Below, one piece after another: positions 30,223-46,716 of a DNA stretch of 64,000 nucleotides (positions are counted from its first letter, which is position 1; each line of letters opens with the position of its first letter). Origin of the DNA: Mycolicibacterium frederiksbergense. GTDB taxonomy: Bacteria > Actinomycetota > Actinomycetes > Mycobacteriales > Mycobacteriaceae. The DNA is taken from assembly GCF_029893345.1 (NCBI RefSeq), contig NZ_JARXVE010000003.1:1-64000 (forward strand), written 5' to 3'. The notes below the pieces were generated by a model. The model worked only from the letters and a program-made list of their open reading frames with translations. It was not told the origin of the DNA and did no database searches. A program made the position numbers and the translations under genes.

Positions 30223-31638
30223 TTAGCGCCCCAACTCGGCCAGGGCCTGCGCCGCCGCGTTGGCGCCGCACATACCGTGCGCGCCCGGCCCGGGCGGTGT
30301 GGCCGCCGAGCAGATGTACATGCCCGACACCCCGATGGCGTAGGGCGACAAGGTTGTTCGCGGACCGAACACCAGCTGCCGAATATCCTTGGCGCCGGTG
30401 TTGATATCGCCGCCGACGTAGTTGGCGTTGTACACCGACATCTCGGTGGTAGACCGCACCGCCTGCCCGACGACCCGTTCCCGGAAACCGGGCGCGAACC
30501 GTTCGATCTGGGCGACGATCGCCTCGGTGGCGTCACCGGTGTAGCCGTTGGGCACATGCGCATACGCGGAAACGGGATGGATGTTGCCGACGGAACGCTC
30601 GGGGTCGGCCAGGTATTGCTGGAATGCCAGCACGAACGGCCGCTGCGGCATCCGGCCCGCATGGATATCCCGCTCGGTGCCGGCGAGCTCGGCGAAGTCA
30701 CCGCCCAGATGGACGGTGCCGGCGCGATACGCCGCCTCGTTGCTCCACGGCACCCCGCCGTCCACCGCGAAGTCGACCTTGAAAGCGCCTGGACCATAAC
30801 GGAATCGACGGAATGCGCGGGACACCCGGGTGGGCAGCCGGTCCCCCAGGATTCCGGCGATGGCGGTGGGCGACAGGTCGAAGATGGTGATATCGGCGGG
30901 CGGCAGTTGGGATGCGGAGGTGACGCGCACACCTGTCTCGATCTTGCCGCCCAACTCCGTCAGCAGTGCTTCCAACGCGTCGGTGATCGACTGCGATCCC
31001 CCGGCGGCCACCGGCCAGCCGTTGGCGTGGCCGGCGGTAATGATGCCCAGCCCGATCGCCGAGGTGAGCGGCCGGTGTAGCGGCTGAAAGGTATGCGCGG
31101 CAACGCCTCCGAAGAGTGCGCGGGCCTGCGGGGTACGGAAGGCGCGAGCGGTGACCGCGGCCGGCAGCACGGTCGGCGCCCCGAACCGAGCCAACCCGAA
31201 CGGATGTTTCGGCACCCGCAGCAGCGGTCCCATGATGTCGTCGGACAGCTTGTCGAACCGCCGCGACGGCCCCCCGAACAGCATCTCCCACCGCGATCCG
31301 TCTGCCCCAAGTCCGGCGGCGGTGGTCTCGACCGACCGGTACAGCGCCCCGGCGCTGCCATCGTCGAGCGGGTGGACACAGTCGATCTCGGTCCACTTCC
31401 ATTGCAGGCCATAGCGATCCAGGCCGAGGTCGTTGATGAATTTCGATCCGGCGGGCATCACGTGGATGGCTGCGCAGTGGTCGAAAACCAGGCCCGGCAT
31501 GATGCTCTCGCTGGAGCGGATGCCGCCGCCGATCCGGTCGGCGGCCTCCAGCACGGTGACCTCGACACCGCGGCTGGCCAGGGTGATGGCGGCGGCGAGC
31601 CCATTGGGCCCGGCGCCGACCACCACCGCTGTACTCAT
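30223..31638 (-). CDS. FAD-dependent NAD(P)/FAD oxidoreductase, phytoene desaturase-like
   Basis: A 471-residue flavoprotein. The N-terminal Rossmann motif VVVGAGPNGLAAAITLASRG, with the acid at VLEAADRIGGGIRS, and the C-terminal MYICSAATPPGPGAHGMCG identify the CrtI/carotenoid-desaturase-like amine oxidase superfamily. The substrate is unknown; nothing else carotenoid-related is nearby. It is the last gene of an operon with an acyl-CoA synthetase and a DUF3556 membrane protein, and its ATG overlaps the DUF3556 stop (ATGA), so it probably acts on the same, likely acyl-type, substrate. Confidence 0.85.
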   Translation of the reverse strand: MSTAVVVGAGPNGLAAAITLASRGVEVTVLEAADRIGGGIRSSESIMPGLVFDHCAAIHVMPAGSKFINDLGLDRYGLQWKWTEIDCVHPLDDGSAGALYRSVETTAAGLGADGSRWEMLFGGPSRRFDKLSDDIMGPLLRVPKHPFGLARFGAPTVLPAAVTARAFRTPQARALFGGVAAHTFQPLHRPLTSAIGLGIITAGHANGWPVAAGGSQSITDALEALLTELGGKIETGVRVTSASQLPPADITIFDLSPTAIAGILGDRLPTRVSRAFRRFRYGPGAFKVDFAVDGGVPWSNEAAYRAGTVHLGGDFAELAGTERDIHAGRMPQRPFVLAFQQYLADPERSVGNIHPVSAYAHVPNGYTGDATEAIVAQIERFAPGFRERVVGQAVRSTTEMSVYNANYVGGDINTGAKDIRQLVFGPRTTLSPYAIGVSGMYICSAATPPGPGAHGMCGANAAAQALAELGR

Positions 31639-33401
31639 TGATGAACTCCCGCCCGCCGCCAGGTGACGTTCAGCGGGATCGGCCCGTTGGGCAGCCACGG
31701 CTGCTCCTCGACCAGGTCTGCGACGTTCCAGGTGCCACGCTCGATGACCCCGATGGACGCGTCGATCACCTTGTACTCCTGAGTCTTCTTGTGGATCGGC
31801 TGCGATTCCACCCACACGATCACGAACTCACCGGGCTCGAACTGCGCTTCGGTCTGGATGGCCCGGATCAGATCCTCATTGTGCAGGTGCCCCTCACCGA
31901 AGTTGAAACCGATGATGGTGTTGCAGGACATCTCCGCTTCGCGCACGGTGCGGGTGTCGATGTCGGGCAGGTTCTTCAACAGCACCGAGTACAGGCCGCG
32001 GCCCTGGCTGTGCAGCGACCGCCACGCCGTAACCTGTTGGGTGAAGACCTCGGAGTCCACCGGATCCCAGCCGAAGTTGATGTACTGGTCGACCGTATTG
32101 GGCGCCGACCGGGTCACCCGGTTCAGCTTCTGCTCGGCACCCGGGGTGAACGTCCACACCGCCGAAGCCCAGTTGCCCGCGTACTGGCGCATGGCCGGCA
32201 GGAAGGACACCAGGTCGGGACGCAGGTTGCCCAGCACCGGGAAGAAGCACATCCCGATCAGCAGCGCGACGGTGAGCCACGGTGAGGACATGTCCGAGAT
32301 TGCATAGCCATCCCATGCAGGGAAGCCGAGGAACAGGAAGACCGTGATGTAGCCGAACAGCACGTTCCACTCCACCGGCACCGCCAGCGGGAAGGTCGAG
32401 ATGATGAACAGGTGGAAGCACAGCATGATGGCGGCGGCGCCGAAGGTCAGCCACGGCCACGGTGACAGCAGCAGGGCCAGCGGCGCAACGATTTCCACGA
32501 AGCTGCCGGGGCCGTGCGCCATGAAGGTGGCCAGGTGCGACGGCCGCAGGTCATGCGGGAAGTTTCGGTAGTGCGCCCGCTTGAACCGCTTGAACGGGAT
32601 CGCCGGGCTGTTGCTCATCATCGGCGGGATCACGCTGGTGAAATGCACGCCGAACTTGGAGATTCCGGCCCAGATCCACACCGTGCCGATCAAGAGCTTG
32701 CAGGCGATGATCATGTCGACGAACGGCAGCGTCGCGAAGAACAGCAGTGCGGGCAGGTACTGCTCCCCGCGGGCCGCCAGGAAGATCGTCTTGTCCCGAA
32801 GGCCGATCACCACCAGCAGCACTATCGGCACGACCAGCAGGGCCGGGTTCACCAGGCCGGAGGTGTTGTGCGGCAGCACGGCGCTCAACGAATCGCTGTG
32901 CACACCGGGCGCGACCAGCGCCACGATCACGCCCGCGATCAGCGCCAGGTAGACGATGATGTCAAACCAGGTCCGCCGGTCCCCGTTGGTGAACGGCACC
33001 GCCTTCCAGGGCCGCAGCCGAATCGTGTTGAGCTTGGCCCAGAATCGGTAGCCGCCGGTCATCGGTTTGGTCTTGCCCGCCAGCGGTCCCCACGATCCGG
33101 CCAGCCCGAGGAGCTCGAGCAGGATGGTCCATAGGATCAGCTTCTGGTACACGATCGGCTGGTTCCACCAGCCCGAGACATCCCAGAACGCCGGCAGATG
33201 CGAGGTGGCGGTGGCGATCACGACACCGCCGAGCGCATAGAAGAAGACCAGTTTGGCGATGTAGAGGACGTGGATCATGCGGGGCACGCCGAGGCCGTGA
33301 TCCGCCCAGTGGGTGCTCATGATCCGGATCCGTTCCATCAACGGCCGGCGCAGCAAGTCTTCGAGATCGACGTCGGGCAGGGTGGGTTTGACGAATCCCA
33401 T
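31635..33401 (-). CDS. DUF3556 polytopic membrane protein
   Basis: 588 residues starting MGFVKPTLPDVDLEDLLRR behind a clean ribosome site (AAGGAG). About ten hydrophobic segments span residues 45-420, including ILLELLGLAGSWGPLAGK, the conserved IWAGISKFGVHFTSVIP, and FMAHGPGSFVEIVAPLALL. A soluble C-terminal tail of about 150 residues contains LLKNLPDIDTRTVREAEM and EFVIVWVESQPIHKKTQ. DUF3556 is a family of unknown function common in actinobacteria; the membrane part recalls HTTM/vitamin K-dependent carboxylase-like helices, which is only a guess. It lies between the FadD and FAD-oxidoreductase genes. Confidence 0.8.
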   Translation of the reverse strand: MGFVKPTLPDVDLEDLLRRPLMERIRIMSTHWADHGLGVPRMIHVLYIAKLVFFYALGGVVIATATSHLPAFWDVSGWWNQPIVYQKLILWTILLELLGLAGSWGPLAGKTKPMTGGYRFWAKLNTIRLRPWKAVPFTNGDRRTWFDIIVYLALIAGVIVALVAPGVHSDSLSAVLPHNTSGLVNPALLVVPIVLLVVIGLRDKTIFLAARGEQYLPALLFFATLPFVDMIIACKLLIGTVWIWAGISKFGVHFTSVIPPMMSNSPAIPFKRFKRAHYRNFPHDLRPSHLATFMAHGPGSFVEIVAPLALLLSPWPWLTFGAAAIMLCFHLFIISTFPLAVPVEWNVLFGYITVFLFLGFPAWDGYAISDMSSPWLTVALLIGMCFFPVLGNLRPDLVSFLPAMRQYAGNWASAVWTFTPGAEQKLNRVTRSAPNTVDQYINFGWDPVDSEVFTQQVTAWRSLHSQGRGLYSVLLKNLPDIDTRTVREAEMSCNTIIGFNFGEGHLHNEDLIRAIQTEAQFEPGEFVIVWVESQPIHKKTQEYKVIDASIGVIERGTWNVADLVEEQPWLPNGPIPLNVTWRRAGVHQ

Positions 33402-33426
33402 GGTGAGCTCCTTCGGTGGGATCAGG

Positions 33427-34887
33427 TTAGGTTCTGGGAGCGGCAGCGGTGAGGGTTTTGCGCAGCGCCGGCTTGTCGATCTTGCCGACGGGGTTTTTCG
33501 GCAGCTCGGCGAGCAGGGTGATCTCCACGGGCAGTTTGTATTTCGAGAGTGACCCGCGCAGATGCTCGGCAATCGCATCGGCGGTGAGATCGACCCCGGC
33601 GTGCAGCGCAGCGAACAGCACCGGTTCCTCGCCGTAGAGTGCGCTGGCCTGCCCGACCACGGCGGCCTCGGCCACCCCGGGGAGCTGGTAGACGACAGTC
33701 TCGATTTCCTTGGGGTAGATGTTCTCCCCGCCGCGGATGATCATGTCCTTGGCCCGATCGACCAACACGAGGTAGCCATCCTCGTCGAAGCGGCCGACGT
33801 CACCGGTACGCAACCAGCCGTCGACCAGGGTCTTGGCGGTCTCTTCCGGACGATTCAGGTAACCCCGCATCACGTTGGGCCCCTTGATGACAACTTCACC
33901 GACCTGCCCCTGGGGCAGCTCGGCTCCGGTGCCGTCGACGATGCGAATCTCCTGACCGGGCAAGGGAGTTCCGACCGTTCCCGGCTTGCGCTTGCCGTGC
34001 AGCGGGTTGCCGGTGCTGGCGCACGTGCCCTCGGACAGCCCGTAGCCCTCGATGAGGCCGATGCCGTAGCGGTTTTCGAATTTCTCCAGCAGCTCGACGC
34101 TGGCCGGCGCCGCGCCGCACACGGCGAACCGCACCGAGCTGGTGTCGGGCTTCACCTCGGCGGGCAGCGCGGCGAGCATGGTGTAGATGGTGGGCACCGC
34201 CGAGAAATAGGTGGGCCGGCTGGCCTCGATCCGGTCGAAGAAGGTGGTGGGTTTGAACCGACCGGCGATGGTGGTCCGTCCGCCCGCGATGAGCGGGGAC
34301 AGGGTGCTCACCACGATGCCGTTGGCGTGGAACAGCGGCAGGATCAGCAGACTATGGTCGTCGGCCGTCAGTTCGAAGCCGTCAATCACCATGGCGCACA
34401 TCGCATTGACGTTGCCGTGGTCGAGCATCACGCCCTTGGGCCGGCCGGTGGTGCCGCTGGTGTAGATCAGCAGGGCGAGCGCGTCGTCGGGGTTCTCGAT
34501 CGGATCGGCGGGATCGGGTGAACCGTTCAGATCATCCACATGCAGACTGCGCGCCTCAACTTCGATGTCATGGTCCACGATCAGCACCGTCGCCCCGGCA
34601 TCGGCGACCTGATAGGCCACCTCCGCCGGCACCAGCGTCGGGCTGATCGGGGTCACTGCCGCGCCGAGACGCCACGCGGCGAACAGCGCAACCACGAACT
34701 CGGCGCGGTTGGGCAGCATGACGGCCACCACCGTGCCGGGACCGACACCGTTGTCCCGAAGGGTGGTGGCGGCCCGGCAGACCGCGTCGAGGAATGCCGA
34801 GTTGTCCAGGTTGAGTTGGTCGTCGGCGACGGCGGGGAGGTGCGGGGCCGCGGCCGCTCGGCGATCGGGCAGGGAGGCGAGAAACAT
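33427..34887 (-). CDS. Acyl-CoA synthetase (FadD / AMP-binding family)
   Basis: A 486-residue adenylate-forming enzyme. The AMP-binding P-loop is LLIYTSGTTGRPKGVMLDHGN, later motifs are EGYGLSEGT, GWLRTGDVGRFDEDGYLVLVDRAKDMI, and the C-terminal catalytic Lys is in NPVGKIDK. It should activate a carboxylic or fatty acid to a CoA thioester. Substrate class cannot be read from sequence. ATG 34887 gives the usual FadD N-terminus. It heads a three-gene operon and is divergent from a PucR-type regulator, with a perfect inverted repeat between the starts. Confidence 0.9.
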   Translation of the reverse strand: MFLASLPDRRAAAAPHLPAVADDQLNLDNSAFLDAVCRAATTLRDNGVGPGTVVAVMLPNRAEFVVALFAAWRLGAAVTPISPTLVPAEVAYQVADAGATVLIVDHDIEVEARSLHVDDLNGSPDPADPIENPDDALALLIYTSGTTGRPKGVMLDHGNVNAMCAMVIDGFELTADDHSLLILPLFHANGIVVSTLSPLIAGGRTTIAGRFKPTTFFDRIEASRPTYFSAVPTIYTMLAALPAEVKPDTSSVRFAVCGAAPASVELLEKFENRYGIGLIEGYGLSEGTCASTGNPLHGKRKPGTVGTPLPGQEIRIVDGTGAELPQGQVGEVVIKGPNVMRGYLNRPEETAKTLVDGWLRTGDVGRFDEDGYLVLVDRAKDMIIRGGENIYPKEIETVVYQLPGVAEAAVVGQASALYGEEPVLFAALHAGVDLTADAIAEHLRGSLSKYKLPVEITLLAELPKNPVGKIDKPALRKTLTAAAPRT

Positions 34888-34949
34888 GGTCACAACGGTA
34901 CGAATTTGTGTCCCGCCCCACACCGTCGTGCGCCGATGAACTTGAGTGA

Positions 34950-34976
34950 CGGGTTTGTTGCCTGGAAACAAACCCG
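34950..34976. promoter_or_regulatory. Perfect inverted repeat in the fadD/regulator divergent promoter
   Basis: Arms CGGGTTTGTT (34950-34959) and AACAAACCCG (34967-34976) are exact reverse complements with a 7-nt spacer. It lies 62 bp from the fadD start and 17 bp from the regulator ATG. The likely ligand is the adjacent PucR-type regulator, giving coordinated control of both directions. Confidence 0.65.
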
Positions 34977-34993
34977 GGTTCTACGGTCTAACC

Positions 34994-36256
34994 ATGAATC
35001 CGGCGCTCAACGAGGCCATCGCGGTGGTGATGACCCGGCTGATAAAACGTCAGGCGGAGGTGGTCCGCGCCGTCCAACGCCACCTGGCCAGCGATATCGC
35101 CGATCTGCGCGGTGACCCGGAGATCCTCGAGCTGATGGCCTCCAGCGTCGAGGGCAATGTCGACACCATCTTCCACGCGCTGCGCCACAACATATCGCTG
35201 GAAAACATCGAGGCACCGACCGCGGCACTGGAGTACGCCCGCCGCATCGCCCAGCGCGGCGTTCCGATGAACGCCCTGGTGCGGGCCTACCGATTGGGCC
35301 ACGGCATGGTCCTCGACGTCGCCGCCGAGGAGATCAACCAAGCCGGGCTGGATCCGACGACCAGTCTTGCGGTGCTGGAACGGATGACCACGGTGACGTT
35401 CCGCTACATCGACTGGATCACCCAGCAGGTGGAGGTCGTCTACGAGGACGAACGCGACCGGTGGCTGACCAACCGCAACAGCACCAGGGCGCTACGGGTG
35501 CGGGAGGTTCTGGCGACGACGACGGCGGATCCGGATGCGCTCACCGCGGCGATCGGCTACCCGATGCGCCGGACTCATCTGGCGGCGGTGTTGTGGTACC
35601 CGGCCGACTCCGGACGCGAGGACGGCTTGGCCCGACTGGAGCTGTTTCTCCGCGAGGTCGCTGAATCCGTTGCGGCTCAAGATGGTCCACTGTTCGTCGC
35701 GGCTGACCGCGGCACCGGCTGGGGCTGGATCCCGTTGTCCCCGACGGCCGCACCCGCCGCGTCGGACAAGGTCAAGCAGTTCGTCACCGACCATCCGGAC
35801 GCTCCCCGCGTCGCGCTGGGCACCCCGTTGCCCGGTGTCGACGGCTTCCGCCGCTCGCACCGCCAGGCCCGCCGGGCCCAGGAAGTGGCCACAGCGGCGG
35901 GCGCCAGGTCCGTCACCGCGGCCGGCGACCCCGGCCTCGCGGCCGCGGCCCTGCTCGGAAACAACCTCGACGACGCCCGGCAATGGGTAACCGATGTGCT
36001 GGGGCCGCTGGCCTCCGACACCGCCAACGATGCCCGGCTGCGGGAGACGCTGCGCGTGTTCCTCGCCCATGCCAACAGCTACAAGTCCGCGGCCGAGGAG
36101 CTCAACCTGCATTTCAACTCGGTCAAGTACCGGGTGCTGCGCGCCCAGGATAGGCGCGGCCGACCGATCAGCGAGGATCGGCTCGATGTGGAACTCGCCC
36201 TGCTGCTGTGCCATTGGTATGGCGCAGCGGTGCTCGTCGCCGCACCACCCAGCTAA
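34994..36256 (+). CDS. PucR/CdaR-type transcriptional regulator
   Basis: A 420-residue regulator. The N-terminal 170 residues are helical (MNPALNEAIAVVMTRLIKR ... GVPMNALVRAYRLGHGMVLD), as in mycobacterial PucR-type sensors. A middle GGDEF-like domain spans roughly 185-310. The C-terminal helix-turn-helix is LRETLRVFLAHANSYKSAAEELNLHFNSVKYRVLRAQ, the PucR HTH_30 domain. The divergent FadD/DUF3556/oxidoreductase operon is the probable target. The ligand is unknown, perhaps an acyl or aromatic compound handled by that operon. Confidence 0.85.
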   Translation: MNPALNEAIAVVMTRLIKRQAEVVRAVQRHLASDIADLRGDPEILELMASSVEGNVDTIFHALRHNISLENIEAPTAALEYARRIAQRGVPMNALVRAYRLGHGMVLDVAAEEINQAGLDPTTSLAVLERMTTVTFRYIDWITQQVEVVYEDERDRWLTNRNSTRALRVREVLATTTADPDALTAAIGYPMRRTHLAAVLWYPADSGREDGLARLELFLREVAESVAAQDGPLFVAADRGTGWGWIPLSPTAAPAASDKVKQFVTDHPDAPRVALGTPLPGVDGFRRSHRQARRAQEVATAAGARSVTAAGDPGLAAAALLGNNLDDARQWVTDVLGPLASDTANDARLRETLRVFLAHANSYKSAAEELNLHFNSVKYRVLRAQDRRGRPISEDRLDVELALLLCHWYGAAVLVAAPPS

Positions 36257-36267
36257 CCCGATCCGCC

Positions 36268-36296
36268 TGTGGATAACTTGTGGATAGTTTTCCACA
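36268..36296. other. Cluster of three DnaA-box-like 9-mers in a convergent gap
   Basis: TGTGGATAA (36268-36276, the exact reverse complement of the E. coli consensus TTATCCACA), TGTGGATAG (36279-36287) and TTTTCCACA (36288-36296) are packed in 29 bp between the 3' ends of the PucR gene and accD4. The second and third also form a small hairpin (TGTGGA/TCCACA), so a terminator role is an alternative. The 136-bp gap holds no gene. Confidence 0.5.
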
Positions 36297-36392
36297 CCGC
36301 CCACATCACCTCTGCCCACAGGGTGTTATTTGAAATTACACGCTTGTGAGTAAGGCTGCGGATTGTCGACTCACCGCAAACTACCTGGGGGA

Positions 36393-43465
<7,073 letters not shown>

Positions 43466-43522
43466 ATTCAGGTCACCTTTAAGCTCGTCGACGGCAGGGC
43501 CGGCGGTTGGCGTGAAGTTCGG

Positions 43523-45418
43523 TCAGTCCGTCTCGTCCGGGAAGTCGTTGGCGATCTTGCCCGCCCGCAAGCTGCCGTCCAGGTAGGCCGACCGGCAGGC
43601 CCGCCGGCCGATCTTGCCGCTGGAGGTGCGCGGGATGGCGCCGGCCGCGGTCAGCAGCACATCGCGCACGGTGACGCCGTGCCGCACGGCGATCGCCGCC
43701 CGGATGTCGTCGGTGATCGGGCCGACTTCGAGCTTGTGGCTGCCCGGTGCGCGTTCGGCGACGATCACCAGCTGCTCGGAGCTGTCGTCGTCATCACGGT
43801 GCAACCCCGAGTGCGCGTTCGCGAACACCTCGTCGGGAAGCTGGTTGGCCGGCACCGAGAAGGCCGCCACATAGCCGGTGCGCAGCGCCTTGCTGGCCTC
43901 CTGCGCCGAGTACTCCAGATCCTGCGGATAGTGATTGCGGCCGTCGATGATCACCAGGTCCTTGACCCGGCCGGTGATGTACAGGTCGCCGTCGTAGAAG
44001 GCGCCGTAGTCACCGGTGCGCACCCAGGTGGCGTCATCGTCGGCACCCTCGGCATGCGACGGGCTGGTCCGCGACTTGAGGGTGTTCTGGAAAGTCGCGA
44101 CGGTCTCTTCAGCCTTGCCCCAGTAGCCGGTGCCCATGTTCAGGCCGCTGATCCAGATCTCGCCGACCTGGCCGTCGGGCAGTTCGGTGGCGCTCTCGGC
44201 GTCGACGATCACGGCCCACTCGGAAACTCCGACCCTGCCCGCAGAGGCCTGCGCCACCGCCTTGGGCGAGTCACCCGCCACCTCGACGATCCGGCCGGTG
44301 TTCAGCTCGTCGCGGTCGACGTAGATGATCTTGGGCTCTTCGGCGGCCGGCGTGGTCGACACCATCAACGTTGCCTCGGCCAGTCCGTAGGACGGCTTGA
44401 TCGCCTTGGCCGGGAAGCCGAACGGGCCGAACGCCTCGTTGAACCGGCGCACGGTGGCCGCCGAGATCGGCTCGCTGCCGTTGAGCACGGCCTTGACGTT
44501 GGAGAGATCGAGCGGCGCGCCATCCTTGGGGATACCGCGAGCAGCCGCGTGGTCGAAGGCGAAGTTCGGGGCCACCGAGATGACGCCGCCGGTGTCGCCT
44601 TCGCCTTCCTTGCGGGCCATCTCCCGGATCCAGCGCTCCGGGCGGCGCACGAAGGCGGCCGGGGTCATGAAGGTGAAGTAGTGACCGATCATCGGGGCGA
44701 TCAGCCCGGTGACCAGACCCATATCGTGGAAGAACGGCAGCCAGGACAGACCGCGGTCGCCCTCCTCGCCTTCCAGGGCCTCAACGATCTGCACGATGTT
44801 GGTGGCCATGTTCAGGTGGGTGATCTGCACACCGGTCGGAATCCGGGTCGACCCCGAGGTGTACTGCAGGTACGCGATGGTGGTCTCGTCCGGGCCCTCC
44901 GGGTGAACCCAGGTGGCGGCGACGTCGTCGGGCACCGCGTCCACCGCGATGACGCGGGGACGCTGGTTGGCCGGTCGGCTGCGGAAGAACTTGCGGACGC
45001 CCTCGGCGGCCTCGGTGGTGGTCAACACCGCCGACGGGTGGCAGTTGTCCAGCACCGCGTGCAGGCGGCCGACGTGTCCCGGCTCGGACGGATCGAACAG
45101 CGGCACCGCGATGCGGCCGGCATACAGGGCGCCGAAGAAGGCGACGAGGTAATCCAGGTTCTGCGGGCACAGGATGGCGACCCGGTCGCCATCCTGGGTG
45201 ACCTGCTGAAGCCGGGCGGCCACCGCCTTGTTGCGGGCGCTGAACTGGGCCCAGGTCAGGTCGCGGGCGACGCCGTCACGTTCGGTGGAGAAGTCCAGGA
45301 AGCGGTATGCCAGCTTGTCACTACGAACCCTGGCCCAACGCTCGACGTGCTCGACGATGCTGGCGCCGTCAGGGAACTTGATCTGACCGTCCTTGATGAA
45401 CGGATTGATGAACGGCAT
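43523..45418 (-). CDS. fadD32: Fatty-acyl-AMP ligase FadD32
   Basis: A 631-residue long-chain fatty-acyl-AMP ligase that activates meromycolic acid and loads it onto the N-terminal ACP of Pks13. The N-terminus [18 protein letters not shown] is typical of FadD32. The AMP-binding motif is [15 protein letters not shown]; further motifs are [28 protein letters not shown] and RTSSGKIGR near the end. A ribosome site (AGGAGA) precedes ATG 45418. A promoter is expected in the 240-bp gap upstream. Confidence 0.98.
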   Translation of the reverse strand: MPFINPFIKDGQIKFPDGASIVEHVERWARVRSDKLAYRFLDFSTERDGVARDLTWAQFSARNKAVAARLQQVTQDGDRVAILCPQNLDYLVAFFGALYAGRIAVPLFDPSEPGHVGRLHAVLDNCHPSAVLTTTEAAEGVRKFFRSRPANQRPRVIAVDAVPDDVAATWVHPEGPDETTIAYLQYTSGSTRIPTGVQITHLNMATNIVQIVEALEGEEGDRGLSWLPFFHDMGLVTGLIAPMIGHYFTFMTPAAFVRRPERWIREMARKEGEGDTGGVISVAPNFAFDHAAARGIPKDGAPLDLSNVKAVLNGSEPISAATVRRFNEAFGPFGFPAKAIKPSYGLAEATLMVSTTPAAEEPKIIYVDRDELNTGRIVEVAGDSPKAVAQASAGRVGVSEWAVIVDAESATELPDGQVGEIWISGLNMGTGYWGKAEETVATFQNTLKSRTSPSHAEGADDDATWVRTGDYGAFYDGDLYITGRVKDLVIIDGRNHYPQDLEYSAQEASKALRTGYVAAFSVPANQLPDEVFANAHSGLHRDDDDSSEQLVIVAERAPGSHKLEVGPITDDIRAAIAVRHGVTVRDVLLTAAGAIPRTSSGKIGRRACRSAYLDGSLRAGKIANDFPDETD

Positions 45419-45658
45419 TTAAATCTCCTGTCAGAGCCGTACTCGTCGCGTTGTCGCACGTCACTGGCGGTGCGTCGCAGCCACTCGGAGCCGTACGTAC
45501 CCAAACCCGGACGATCGTACCGGGGGGATACCGGCCCATGCCCACGGATCAGTCAGCAGCCCTATCCGACCCACTACCCGCGCTTAGCTCTTATTTTTCT
45601 CTTAATGTTAAGGGACCGCGGGGTCCCGGCCAAATCCGGCGCGCGTGTCGCGCGCGTG
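45419..45658 (-). promoter_or_regulatory. fadD32 upstream region with hairpins
   Basis: 240 bp between culp6 and fadD32. A possible -10, TACGAT on the minus strand (45519-45514), would leave a leader of about 90 nt. Near culp6, a hairpin GGGACC/GGTCCC (45612-45627, GCGG loop) and an adjoining CTTAA/TTAAG inverted repeat (45601-45612) could end culp6 transcription or bind a regulator. A perfect 11-bp tandem repeat GCGCGCGTGTC (45639-45660) runs into the culp6 stop codon. Confidence 0.4.
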
Positions 45659-46675
45659 TCATCCGTGCTTGGGATGCGGTGCGTTGTCGACGAGGTCCTT
45701 GGCCCAGTTCAGCGTCCACTGCGTGGCCGTCTGCCCGTTCTCCACCCAGAACTGCGGGGTGTTGTACAGCGCATGCACCGGACCGGCCACGCTGCCCGTC
45801 AGTGTCTCCAACGTCTTGGGCAGGTTGAAAATCGAGAACGCTTCCTCGGGAGCCGAGCAGATCAGGTCGCCCTTGCCGCAGATCTGATTGGTCCGGTCGT
45901 TGAGCGCCCCGAACCCGCCCTGCCGCGGACCCGTCATGGTCAGACCCATCTCGGACAACACCGGAAGTTCGTGCAGCGTGATCTCGGCGCCCTGCCCGGG
46001 CGGATTCGGGCCGACGTCCTTCCCGACGCCCAGCTGGCGCCGTCCGTCGGCGATCAACGTCACACCCAGCACCAGGTCCTCGTCCACCGGGCCGCGGCCG
46101 TTGCCGATATCGCTGGCGACATCGCCACCGATCACCGCGCCCTGCGAGAAACCGGCGATCACATAGCTGGTCAGCGGGCAACGGTCGTTCATCTCGGTCA
46201 TGGCCTTGACCGTCGCGCGGGTGCCCTCGGCCCGGCTGTCGTTGTAGGACATCTGCTTGTCAGCGGCGAACGGGTTATGGAACTGCGCGGTATAGGGCAC
46301 GGTGTACACCTCCACGCGATCCGGCGCGAACTGCTCGGCCACCGGCCGGCTGACGTTGGACATCAGCGACAGCGGGAACTGGGTCGGGTTGAACGGGTCA
46401 TCGACCGGCGAGGACTCCCAGGTACCCGGGATCGAGACCATCATCACGTCGGGGCAGTCCGCGGACTGGAAGTCCGGACGCGGCTTACGCGTCGTCGTCG
46501 GCGCACCCGGAACCCCGGCCGGCGGCTGAGCCGACGGCGGCCCCGACGGGGTCTCGGGACGGCGCATCACGATCACCACGATGGCGACCACCAACACCAC
46601 CACGAGCGCCATCGCCCCGGCTGCTATCAGGGCCAGGATGCGGTGACGCTTCCTGCGGCTGGTGTTTTTTGCCAT
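45659..46675 (-). CDS. culp6: Cutinase-like lipase Culp6 (Rv3802c type)
   Basis: A 338-residue cutinase-family serine hydrolase (336 in M. tuberculosis). One N-terminal membrane anchor (residues 12-37, [20 protein letters not shown]) is followed by a Pro-rich linker, then the alpha/beta domain with [14 protein letters not shown] (Ser177 nucleophile). A catalytic Asp (in [12 protein letters not shown]) and His (VHALYNT) follow toward the C-terminus, and cysteines for disulphides are visible. The orthologue is an essential phospholipase/thioesterase linked to mycolate metabolism, inhibited by tetrahydrolipstatin. It sits between fadD32 and the antigen 85 genes. Confidence 0.94.
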   Translation of the reverse strand: MAKNTSRRKRHRILALIAAGAMALVVVLVVAIVVIVMRRPETPSGPPSAQPPAGVPGAPTTTRKPRPDFQSADCPDVMMVSIPGTWESSPVDDPFNPTQFPLSLMSNVSRPVAEQFAPDRVEVYTVPYTAQFHNPFAADKQMSYNDSRAEGTRATVKAMTEMNDRCPLTSYVIAGFSQGAVIGGDVASDIGNGRGPVDEDLVLGVTLIADGRRQLGVGKDVGPNPPGQGAEITLHELPVLSEMGLTMTGPRQGGFGALNDRTNQICGKGDLICSAPEEAFSIFNLPKTLETLTGSVAGPVHALYNTPQFWVENGQTATQWTLNWAKDLVDNAPHPKHG

Positions 46676-46716
46676 GGATTACTCGGGCTCCTCGCGTGCG
46701 GTGCGGTGGTCTGCGG

